DNA from: Candidatus Peregrinibacteria bacterium Gr01-1014_25
Lineage (GTDB): Bacteria > Patescibacteriota > Gracilibacteria > Peribacterales > Peribacteraceae
Assembly (NCBI GenBank): GCA_007376205.1
Contig: VMFU01000003.1
Location: 62,001 to 126,000 of the forward strand
Direction: 5' to 3'
DNA: 64,000 bases
The position numbers and the translations under genes were made by a program. Under the pieces are notes generated by a model. It did not search any database. It was not told where the DNA came from and saw only the letters and a list, made by a program, of their open reading frames with translations. Below, one piece after another: positions 18,024-25,352 of the stretch. The first letter of the stretch is position 1. Each line of letters begins with the position of its first letter.

Positions 18024-19082
18024 TTACTTCTTCTCCAACGCCGCACGCGCTTGATCCGCCATCGTCTTCGCGATCTGCTGCATTTGCGAAGCGAGCGTTC
18101 CCAGTGCCGAGGAAAATTCCTTGGCTTTCTCCGCAAGATGCCATGCATCCGATGCGCGCGCGAGGACCGTCTGCAGGTCGCCCTTCGCCCCCGCTTCGTA
18201 GGCGTCGACGAGAGCGACGAATCCTTCCGATGTCTTCACGGCACCCTTGATGATCCCTTCCTCATCCGCATCGTGCTTGCTCGCCAGAGCTCCGCGTGAT
18301 GCGATGTAGGCGCGGTTACTGGCGAAATCCGCCTCGGCGATGCTTGAGGCGTCCAGGAGGCGAAGAATATTCACGATTTCACTTTCCGCGAGTGACAGGA
18401 GCGCCTGCTTGCGGACACCCTGCCTGTACATGAGGAAGCGGTAGTGAAGGACGGCGACTTCCCCGCGCGACAGGTCCTTCCCGGGAACGAGCTTGCCCTG
18501 ACTGTCCGCCATCGTCATGGACGAAGCCAGCGCGTAGCGCATGTACGGATAGAACCAGGCATTCGGATCCGCGACGTCGGAAGAAAGTGGCATGCGAATT
18601 TCGCTGAACATCGAGAGCGGATCGACGGGATCCGTCTGCACGCTCCTGTAGGCAAGCTCAAGCATCTTCAGGAATTCCGCCTTTTTGACGGGATCCCCGG
18701 GACGAAATTTGTCCGTCTTTGGGGGTCCATCGATGATGGCGAGCGGCCCGCGGGCGACCTCGAGGTACGGAGCTGCCCAATCGGCAACCCCGCGGACATC
18801 GGCGAATCCCGTTCCGTCAATCTTCACGAGCGCCTCCGCCTGGACGAGCGGGGCAACGATGATTTTCACCGCCTCGGCGCGTGTCACGGTCTTGCTCGGC
18901 TTGAACGTCCCATCCGCATATCCCTGAACGATGTTGTTCTGTTTGAGAAATTCTACCGCCGAAAATGCGAAGTGATCGGAGGGGACATCCGTAAACGATG
19001 GCGTCTGCGCAGAAGCGGCGAAGGGGGAGAAGGCGCCGGCGATTGCAAGGAGGGACAGCGTCGTGCGGCGCGCGGGCGTCAT
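18024..19082 (-). CDS. S-layer homology (SLH) domain protein
   Basis: 352 residues with a signal peptide (LSLLAIAGAFSPFAASAQ). Three SLH-type repeats are visible: FTDVPSDHFAFSAVEFLKQ with GTFKPSKTVTRAEAVKI; FADVRGVADWAAPYLEVA with KFRPGDPVKKAEFLKML; and a third ending in DLSRGEVAVLHYRF. The C-terminal 130 residues are helical. SLH domains bind secondary cell-wall polymers, so this is likely a surface-anchored structural protein. Copy 3 of repeat A lies directly upstream of its start. Confidence 0.9.
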   Translation of the reverse strand: MTPARRTTLSLLAIAGAFSPFAASAQTPSFTDVPSDHFAFSAVEFLKQNNIVQGYADGTFKPSKTVTRAEAVKIIVAPLVQAEALVKIDGTGFADVRGVADWAAPYLEVARGPLAIIDGPPKTDKFRPGDPVKKAEFLKMLELAYRSVQTDPVDPLSMFSEIRMPLSSDVADPNAWFYPYMRYALASSMTMADSQGKLVPGKDLSRGEVAVLHYRFLMYRQGVRKQALLSLAESEIVNILRLLDASSIAEADFASNRAYIASRGALASKHDADEEGIIKGAVKTSEGFVALVDAYEAGAKGDLQTVLARASDAWHLAEKAKEFSSALGTLASQMQQIAKTMADQARAALEKK

Positions 19083-19110
19083 GGAGAAGGGGAGGGAATC
19101 GGACGAAGCC
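19083..19110 (-). repeat. dispersed repeat A, copy 3 (short)
   Basis: The reverse strand reads CTTCGTCCGATTCCCTCC ending against the SLH gene's ATG. It keeps the GTCCGATTCCC core but lacks the second half. Confidence 0.45.
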
Positions 19111-19592
19111 TAACAAGAACAATCCTTGTGTTCAAGCCCTTGCGGAAAGTTCAGAGAGATCCTCGACAGAAACTGGCCTAAGCCTCATGGACATTTGATG
19201 AGTCCTGATCGTAATATCAGGAGGTTTCATTGCACAGGCGCCTCAATGCATCCCCCGGGGCAAAGCTCATATCCGCCGAGCACAGTGAAACATGACAGCA
19301 TGCTTGAGTATTGTATGCATAAACATGCAGGAGGTTCCGATACGTACGCACCATGGTTCTCATGCACGGGTTCTCTCAGGAAGAACCCGGCTTGCATCTG
19401 CAAAAAGTTCGAAAAGATCACGACATACATGGGCCAATCTACCGACCGAAAGGACTGGTAAGCATCATGGACCGACGCGATAAGCTCACGGAGATCCAGC
19501 CAACCTAGTCAGACATTTTTCGAGCGTGCGTGCGATCGAATCACAGAGCAAAGCTCACAGGCATACGCGACAGGAGATAGACAGAAAGACCA
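19111..19592. other. 480-base region without a convincing gene
   Basis: Lower GC than its surroundings. It holds two CAGGAGGTT motifs (near 19218 and 19328), each followed only by short ORFs (the second precedes a 51-codon ORF at 19353-19508, spacing too long), and a hairpin with arms CGGGTTCT (19367-19374) and AGAACCCG (19382-19389) around CTCAGGA. It could be a long untranslated region, a structured RNA or decayed sequence. An ORF at 19126-19461 has an unconvincing composition. Confidence 0.35.
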
Positions 19593-19614
19593 TTCTCTGA
19601 TACAATACAGAGAA
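19593..19614. promoter_or_regulatory. perfect palindrome enclosing the -10 box of the HTH-surface gene
   Basis: Arms TTCTCTG (19593-19599) and CAGAGAA (19608-19614) flank ATACAATA, which contains the -10 hexamer TACAAT (19601-19606). The ATG follows at 19631. A dimeric repressor bound here would block the promoter. Confidence 0.55.
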
Positions 19615-19630
19615 ATACACACCCCAATCC

Positions 19631-22600
19631 ATGTCGTCGCTCCGCGCGACACTCCAGGAATGCAGGCGTCTTCTCGCACGCGCGCACGCGCTGGAGTTGA
19701 GTGATGGCGCGCGACAACGACTGAAGTGGTTCATCTACGCGCTGGAGCACGGAGGCAACGTGAGCAGGACATGCCGTCACTTCGGCATCTCGCGTTCGAC
19801 GTATCTGCGATGGGCGCAGCGCTTCAATTCCCAGCATCCCTCGACGCTCGAGGAAGCTTCCCGTCGCCCGCATACCGTCCGGAAGCCGGAGACGGATGCG
19901 CACACGATCGCAATGATCAAGGCCTGCCGTGAGCATGACCCGCGCTGCCCCAAGGAGGCCATCGCTCGTCAGCTTCATGACGAGCATGGCATCGCCATTT
20001 CCGCGTCCACCATCGGTCGCATCATTCGTCGCGAGAACTTCTTCTTCGCCGATACGCCGGCACACCGGAGCAAGCGGGGAGTTGATGCCGAAGCCTCGGT
20101 AGCACAACTCGAGCTCTTTCCTGAGACAGCATCTGCGCCCGCTCCGGCACCATCGCCACAATCCAAGTCCGGTGAGGAGAGCGCAGGCGGACTGGCAGCC
20201 TTGCCGCTCGCGGTCATTCTGCTTCTGGGACTGGGCGGACTATGCATGCCGGTCCGCGTCGATGCCGTCGGCACGAGCACTTCCTACCGACTGGTGGATG
20301 ACATGCCGAATGATGGCGAGGGGGATGTCGCCACGTCGACGACCTATCGCTTGCGTGGAATGATGACCTGGGGACAGCAGCCTGTCGCCAGTGGCACGTA
20401 TCAAATCCAGTTTGCGCCGCCTGTTGCCGAAGGCGGGAGTTCCGGAGGGACGACCGGAGGTGGAACAACGGGCGGCGGCTCGACAGCTGCGGCGGCGAGC
20501 GGCGGAGGCGGAGGTAGGGGGTCGGGCGGAAGAGCAAAGGGGAATGCAGCAAAAGCCCCCAAGCAAAGCGCCAAGCCTGCAGCGCCGAAGGCGCCAAAGA
20601 ACGTGCAGCCAAAAACAGGGGTGCCTGCGGCGGGAACAGCAAAGCCCGGCACCGCCGGTCCCGCGGGGGCTACGATCACCCGAAAGCCGCTGCAGAAAGT
20701 CGCAAGACCCGGGCCGCTGGCGGGCAGACCCCGCCCATCGAACAGACACCACCTGATAGGTTCGGCGACGTATCAGCGACTTGTCAGCATGTGGCGTCCA
20801 AGCAGTGCATGCCTCACGGCCCTCCGCTGCAGCAGTGAGATGGTTCCTCTTGAGACGTCGCGGCCCATGCGTTTCGTCGCGTCACTCGTCACCGAAAACG
20901 GCGTTGCGGCCGAGCAGAGTCACATGGCCCTGCTCCTGCTTTTCGCCGCTGTCGCCCTGCTGCTGTGGGTTTGCTATCGAAAAGAGCACTTCAAGGCTGT
21001 CTTCGTTGGAGCATGGACCTTCGCTCATCCGCGGAACGAACAGCGCGGTTCTGCTCGAGAACGGAGCCGGCATTTCCGCAGGTACACGCTCTACCTCATT
21101 GCGGCCTTCCTCGTGATGACGGCATCACTTTCAACAAGGAGCGTTCTTGCCGCTACATCCGCGCCTCTCCAGCACGCCTACAACGGGCACCTGCTCGACA
21201 GCTCGGGGAACGCCGTGACGTCGAACGTCAGCATCCGCTTCAGCTACTGGAAGAGCACCGATTACCAATCCGGCGATGTGAGCGGCGCCGGTGCCATCAA
21301 CACTTCCGCGACGAATTATGCGGGATGGTACGAGGTGCACAGCGTCACACCGAATAGCAAAGGAGCGTTCTCGGTCCGCCTTGGCAGCGGCACCAGCCTC
21401 CCGAGCATGAGCGGGTACAGCCTCGCTGATCTCATCAACCTCCATCTGCAAGTTGAGGTAAAGCCTGCATCGTCTGCGGACACCGCGTACGAGCTGCTCG
21501 ATCCGAATAGCAGCAGCGCAGTCATCGACCGCTCGCCTCTGCTCTCCGTGCCGTTCGCGCTGAACGCGGACATGCTCGACCAGCACGATACCGGTTCCGC
21601 AAGCGGCAACATCCTCATCATCGGCAGCGGCGGCACAATCGCCAAGAGCCAGGTGCCGTCGGGCATGACGCGCGATACATTCACCATCGACAGCGACAAC
21701 ACCGCGGCATCCTCCATCGCTCTGCAGTTCGGTCAGAACCTTGCCGAGCAATTGAGTTTCGATGTCAGTGGCGGATTCTTCAACTTCAGCGACGACCTGC
21801 GCGTGCAGGGAGATCTGACGGTGACGGGTCTCGTGAACGGCGTGGACATTACCAACCTTACAAGCTCGACGGGCGCCCTGAAGGCGTTCTCGGGAGGTGG
21901 CCTGACCATCAAGGTTTCCGGCGGCAGCTATCGCCTGAACGGCACTACCACCAACTACGCCGGGGCCAGTGGCATCGCCGTGGCAGCGAGTGCCACGAAC
22001 TACGTCTTCTTCGGCTCTGGAGGACTGACGGTGCGGACACTCGCATTCCCGACGGATGAATCGTACATCCCCGTCGCCGTCGTCACGACGAGCGCCGGCT
22101 CCGTGACGAACGTTGCCGATCGGCGCGTGCTGAATGCCGACGACCGAGAACAGACGGTGAAGGACGTCCTGCATCCGGAGTATCCGGGCGCAAGCTACGT
22201 CGAGGACGGCAGCGACAACATCGGCCAGCTCTCCGTCGAAAAAGATGGCACGACCCTCTACAACTACTACGAATGGACGTCGACACGATCGTCTTTGCAG
22301 GACTACCAGATCTCCGCGCGCGTCACCCTGTCGCCGGACTTCGTCCGGTGGGGCACGGGCATCACCATTGCGTACCGTACTTCCTCCGGAAGCGCGACGG
22401 CCAACAAGCTCAATGTGAGCGTCTACGATACCGCGGGCAACGCGGTGACACTGGCAGGGACGGCGACGGAGCTGACGTCAACGAGCTGGAAAACCCTGTC
22501 CCTCGGTTTCAGCGGTTCGCCGACATGGACACCCGGCCAGGAAATCGTCGTCGTTCTGAAGGCCTATGCTAAAGACGGCGCGAGCGTCGACATCGGCGAT

Positions 22601-22636
22601 CTCGAATTGCGCTACGTGACCCTTAGCAGTGAATAA
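19631..22636 (+). CDS. membrane-spanning fusion of a transposase-type HTH module and a large surface domain
   Basis: 1001 residues. Residues 20-145 form a winged/HTH module like those at the N-terminus of integrase-type transposases: HTH at 43-66 (NVSRTCRHFGISRSTYLRWA) and a second helical unit at 108-135. Then a hydrophobic helix (190-207), a Gly/Ala/Lys/Pro linker (264-375), a second helix (431-448), a strongly basic loop (450-484), a third helix (485-507) ending in a signal-like SVLAATS, and about 490 residues of beta-rich, Ser/Thr/Gly-rich sequence. The basic loop predicts N-in and C-out. The last 150 residues resemble the C-terminus of the next protein. No transposase DDE core is present. 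A gene fusion is an alternative to a true signalling protein. Confidence 0.8.
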   Translation: MSSLRATLQECRRLLARAHALELSDGARQRLKWFIYALEHGGNVSRTCRHFGISRSTYLRWAQRFNSQHPSTLEEASRRPHTVRKPETDAHTIAMIKACREHDPRCPKEAIARQLHDEHGIAISASTIGRIIRRENFFFADTPAHRSKRGVDAEASVAQLELFPETASAPAPAPSPQSKSGEESAGGLAALPLAVILLLGLGGLCMPVRVDAVGTSTSYRLVDDMPNDGEGDVATSTTYRLRGMMTWGQQPVASGTYQIQFAPPVAEGGSSGGTTGGGTTGGGSTAAAASGGGGGRGSGGRAKGNAAKAPKQSAKPAAPKAPKNVQPKTGVPAAGTAKPGTAGPAGATITRKPLQKVARPGPLAGRPRPSNRHHLIGSATYQRLVSMWRPSSACLTALRCSSEMVPLETSRPMRFVASLVTENGVAAEQSHMALLLLFAAVALLLWVCYRKEHFKAVFVGAWTFAHPRNEQRGSARERSRHFRRYTLYLIAAFLVMTASLSTRSVLAATSAPLQHAYNGHLLDSSGNAVTSNVSIRFSYWKSTDYQSGDVSGAGAINTSATNYAGWYEVHSVTPNSKGAFSVRLGSGTSLPSMSGYSLADLINLHLQVEVKPASSADTAYELLDPNSSSAVIDRSPLLSVPFALNADMLDQHDTGSASGNILIIGSGGTIAKSQVPSGMTRDTFTIDSDNTAASSIALQFGQNLAEQLSFDVSGGFFNFSDDLRVQGDLTVTGLVNGVDITNLTSSTGALKAFSGGGLTIKVSGGSYRLNGTTTNYAGASGIAVAASATNYVFFGSGGLTVRTLAFPTDESYIPVAVVTTSAGSVTNVADRRVLNADDREQTVKDVLHPEYPGASYVEDGSDNIGQLSVEKDGTTLYNYYEWTSTRSSLQDYQISARVTLSPDFVRWGTGITIAYRTSSGSATANKLNVSVYDTAGNAVTLAGTATELTSTSWKTLSLGFSGSPTWTPGQEIVVVLKAYAKDGASVDIGDLELRYVTLSSE

Positions 22637-22639
22637 CCC

Positions 22640-22668
22640 TTGTACATTTTTCCCCATTATGGTATGAT
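22640..22668 (+). promoter_or_regulatory. promoter TTGTAC - 17 - TATGAT
   Basis: -35 TTGTAC (22640-22645), exactly 17 bases, -10 TATGAT (22663-22668). This predicts a start near 22675, so upstream in-frame ATGs are excluded and translation begins at 22691. Confidence 0.75.
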
Positions 22669-22690
22669 GTCCCGATACCCACACACATTC

Positions 22691-24262
22691 ATGCGATCCC
22701 GCAGACTCCACCGGACGCTCGTTCGCGGCATTGCGGTCGTGACGGGCATTGCCCTGTTCGTCCCGAATGCGGCGGCATCGAGCTGGGATCCCACCCTCCT
22801 CGTGAACACGGAGTCTTTCCAGACGATCGACTCCGGCGACGGGACATCGGATCGCGAATTGCGCTTCGGCGACGCCTCGGGAACGGAGCGCCTCCTCTAC
22901 GAAGTGAGCAATTTGCGCTTCCGCCTGACACGCAGCCTGCAAGTCGGCGGGAACATTACGGCCACGGGATCCATTTTCGCTACGACGACGCTTGCCTCCT
23001 CTGGCACCCTCGTCTTTGAAGGGGCCGCATCAGGATCCTCGCTCTTCCTCGGGACGTCGCTCAAAGGAGCCGGTCTTACGGATTGTGATACCGAGGCGAC
23101 ATCGAAACTCATGTGGGATGCCACGACGGGCCGATTCAGCTGCGGAGCGGATCAAACAGGCGGAGCCGCGACCCCCGAAGTCGGCACCTCCTCCTTCTCC
23201 GGAGGCGTTCTCCGGTTGGGCGACTCGCGCTACGTCAACACCTCCGGCGACAGCATGACCGGAGCGCTCACGATCAACCTGACGAGCGGCAACCTTGGCA
23301 TCGACGTAAAGCAGACCGCTTCGGCATCGATTCTTCGCGTGAGCAAGGGGGCGGACATCCAGGGACCCCTGGCCCTCTCCGGCGCGCTTCGCACGGATGC
23401 CAACACCCTGACGATCAACGACGACATCGACTCTTCGGACGTGACGCTTACGTTCGGCAGCGACTCGGCGAGCGAGACGCTGAAGTGGCTCAACACTGCG
23501 GATAAATTCCAGTTCTCCGATGACGTCAGCGTTGTCGGTCACCTCTCCGGCTCCACCCTGCGCATCGACGGCCTCGCGGAAGTCCAGGGCGCGCTTTCGG
23601 CGTCGGGCACGATCCGCACCGAGGGTTCGCTCTCCGGCAATACCTTGAGCGTCGATGGCAACGTCACATTGCGCGGTGAAACGTACACCTTCCCGGCGAA
23701 CCAGCCCTCCACCGGCGGAATTCTCAAAACTGACGGTGCCGGTAACCTGACGTGGGCAACGTCCGCCGGCGACGGCAGCGGCGAGATTCTGTCACTCCAT
23801 CCGGAATACCCGAATGCCATCTACTTCGGCAGCGGTTCGGCGCAGGTCGGCCAGCTGACGATGTCCGGTGGAACGACGGACGTGGAGAACGCGTACGTCT
23901 GGACGTCGACGAAGAGCGCAATCCAGGATTATTGGATGTCCGTCCGCGTGCGCATCCCCGACAACTTCCTGCGCTGGGATCCCACGAGGCCGATTCAGTT
24001 CCGTTACAAGACCGCCGTCAACGGCGTGACGAACAACCATCTGACATTGCGGATGAAGGACACAGCCAATGGGAACGTGACCTTGAGCAGCACGGGCGGA
24101 CTGATGAGCAATGCCTGGACGACGAAGACGATCACCGGTCCCGAGTCCTCGGGGACGTGGACGCCGAAGGGCTACGCGACGGTCTACATCAAGACCGCCG
24201 CGAATAACACGGGCAACGCCGCGGCGGGGTTCCTGAACCTGAACTTCGAGACGGCGAAGTAA
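22691..24262 (+). CDS. repetitive surface protein (tail-fibre-like)
   Basis: 523 residues from the ATG at 22691, chosen because the promoter ends at 22668. Signal peptide (RGIAVVTGIALFVPNAAAS). The mature part begins SSWDPTLLVNTESFQTID, then carries beta-rich short repeats typical of trimeric fibre-like proteins (LASSGTLVFEGAASGSSLFL, GDSRYVNTSGDSMTGALTI). The last 150 residues (LHPEYPNAIYFG to the end) share a domain with the preceding HTH fusion. Its N-terminal half is a close paralogue of the 653-residue protein at 27000-28961. Probably exposed on the cell. Confidence 0.85.
   Translation: MRSRRLHRTLVRGIAVVTGIALFVPNAAASSWDPTLLVNTESFQTIDSGDGTSDRELRFGDASGTERLLYEVSNLRFRLTRSLQVGGNITATGSIFATTTLASSGTLVFEGAASGSSLFLGTSLKGAGLTDCDTEATSKLMWDATTGRFSCGADQTGGAATPEVGTSSFSGGVLRLGDSRYVNTSGDSMTGALTINLTSGNLGIDVKQTASASILRVSKGADIQGPLALSGALRTDANTLTINDDIDSSDVTLTFGSDSASETLKWLNTADKFQFSDDVSVVGHLSGSTLRIDGLAEVQGALSASGTIRTEGSLSGNTLSVDGNVTLRGETYTFPANQPSTGGILKTDGAGNLTWATSAGDGSGEILSLHPEYPNAIYFGSGSAQVGQLTMSGGTTDVENAYVWTSTKSAIQDYWMSVRVRIPDNFLRWDPTRPIQFRYKTAVNGVTNNHLTLRMKDTANGNVTLSSTGGLMSNAWTTKTITGPESSGTWTPKGYATVYIKTAANNTGNAAAGFLNLNFETAK
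23081..23262 (+). repeat. 182-bp inverted repeat, left copy
   Basis: The reverse complement of 28378-28559 matches with about nine mismatches by hand alignment. Both copies encode the same segment (TEATSKLMWDAT and onwards) of the two paralogous surface genes, in opposite orientation. Confidence 0.75.
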
Positions 24263-24287
24263 GTCCGTCATCACTGCGACGACATAT

Positions 24288-24308
24288 GCGGCGGCCCGAG
24301 GCCGCCGC
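24288..24308. terminator. terminator between convergent genes
   Basis: GC-rich 9-bp stem GCGGCGGCC/GGCCGCCGC with a 3-base loop, followed on the + strand by ATTGTTATT. It separates the surface-protein gene from the convergent serine hydrolase. Confidence 0.7.
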
Positions 24309-24312
24309 ATTG

Positions 24313-25272
24313 TTATTCGGCCTTCGAGCGGGCGTCAACCTCCGCGTACACCATCGACGAAATCCTGCGGATGATGGCCGACAGCTCCTGCGCATCCTTT
24401 CCCTTCGTCATGACGCAGAGGATGTAGTGGCCACCCGGGTGGTACACGATGCCACAGTCGTGAAGTTGCAGGGAGCCTGGTTGCTCGCGGATGCCGAACT
24501 TGTGCGCCACGGGTGTGCCTGCCGGCACGCCATCATCGATTCCCTGGGGGGACTCCGTCTGTGTGAGAAGGTCCAAGGCCCGCTGGGACATCTCCTTACT
24601 CAAGAAGGACGCGTTGTAGAGCATGCGGTAAATGGATGCATAGCGCTTCACGGTGAGAAAATCGCCCTCGCTGCCCTCGCTCGCGGCAAGACCCATCGCT
24701 GTAATCGTTTCGCTGAAGACATCCTCTTCGGGGTAGAACTTCTGGAGGTACGAGAAGAGAATGGGGAGTGCATCGTTGCTTGAATCGATGATCGTGCTCC
24801 GGAGCAGGTCGTCGATAACATATGCGCCGCTTGGCAGCGTCGAACCCTGAACGCCAACCCTCTGCTTCAACACATCAGGGTCAACTTCCGCACGTTTGTA
24901 GTAGGCAACGAGGAGAGGCAGCTTGATCATGCTCGCCGGCGAGAAGAGCGCTTGCTCGTCGATGCCGAACCACGGACCGTTCTCCAGATCTCGGAAGTAC
25001 ACGGAAACGGATTTTGCGTTGCCGCTGGCGATGCTCGTCTGGATGAAGGACTCCAACTCCTTCTTGAATGCGACGAATTCCTGCTTCTGTGGCACGTCGG
25101 AATCGCATCGCAGGAATGGGTTGAGGAATGAGTAACGCGCATCGCAGGAAATGCGAAAGGGAACGGACACCCAAGAATGGGCGACATATCCTAGACCGAA
25201 TGCCAGTAGCGCAACACAGGCGATGAGGCTCCAGCGCACGTAACTGCCAAAAGAAAACTGCACAATGTTCAT
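24313..25272 (-). CDS. membrane-anchored serine hydrolase (class A beta-lactamase/PBP-like)
   Basis: 319 residues from the ATG at 25272. An N-terminal anchor helix (WSLIACVALLAFGLGYVA) is followed by a beta-lactamase-like domain: SxxK in SPASMIK (S114, K117), S-S-N (164-166) as the SxN motif, and HKFG (K258) where the family has K-T/S-G. No ExxLN general-base motif is visible, so a peptidoglycan peptidase or other acyl-serine hydrolase is more likely than antibiotic hydrolysis. It lies among surface-protein genes and may act on the wall or on surface proteins. Confidence 0.8.
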   Translation of the reverse strand: MNIVQFSFGSYVRWSLIACVALLAFGLGYVAHSWVSVPFRISCDARYSFLNPFLRCDSDVPQKQEFVAFKKELESFIQTSIASGNAKSVSVYFRDLENGPWFGIDEQALFSPASMIKLPLLVAYYKRAEVDPDVLKQRVGVQGSTLPSGAYVIDDLLRSTIIDSSNDALPILFSYLQKFYPEEDVFSETITAMGLAASEGSEGDFLTVKRYASIYRMLYNASFLSKEMSQRALDLLTQTESPQGIDDGVPAGTPVAHKFGIREQPGSLQLHDCGIVYHPGGHYILCVMTKGKDAQELSAIIRRISSMVYAEVDARSKAE

Positions 25273-25340
25273 AGACATTCCGTTAGGGGCGATATTACGC
25301 ATCCCACAGCACGCGAGCAAGCACGACGCACAAGTGCTGC

Positions 25341-25346
25341 TACACT
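25341..25346 (+). promoter_or_regulatory. -10 box TACACT of the TMTC-like gene
   Basis: TACACT ends 6 bases before the ATG at 25353; transcription would begin at the start codon. Confidence 0.55.
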
Positions 25347-25352
25347 TCTAGC

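Noticed and set aside
19126-19461. 111-codon ORF in the low-GC gap
   Set aside because: No ribosome site, no -10 box at its GTG, and a scattered composition rich in Cys, His and Pro without a pattern.
19631-20080. Insertion sequence (transposase gene)
   Set aside because: The HTH module is transposase-like, but no DDE core, terminal inverted repeats or target duplication are visible.
21131-22174. A 347-codon reverse ORF inside the HTH-surface gene
   Set aside because: Arg/His/Val-rich shadow frame without motifs; the forward frame has the coherent architecture.
24313-25272. Antibiotic-resistance beta-lactamase
   Set aside because: The ExxLN motif is not visible and KTG is KFG; an envelope peptidase-like role is more likely.
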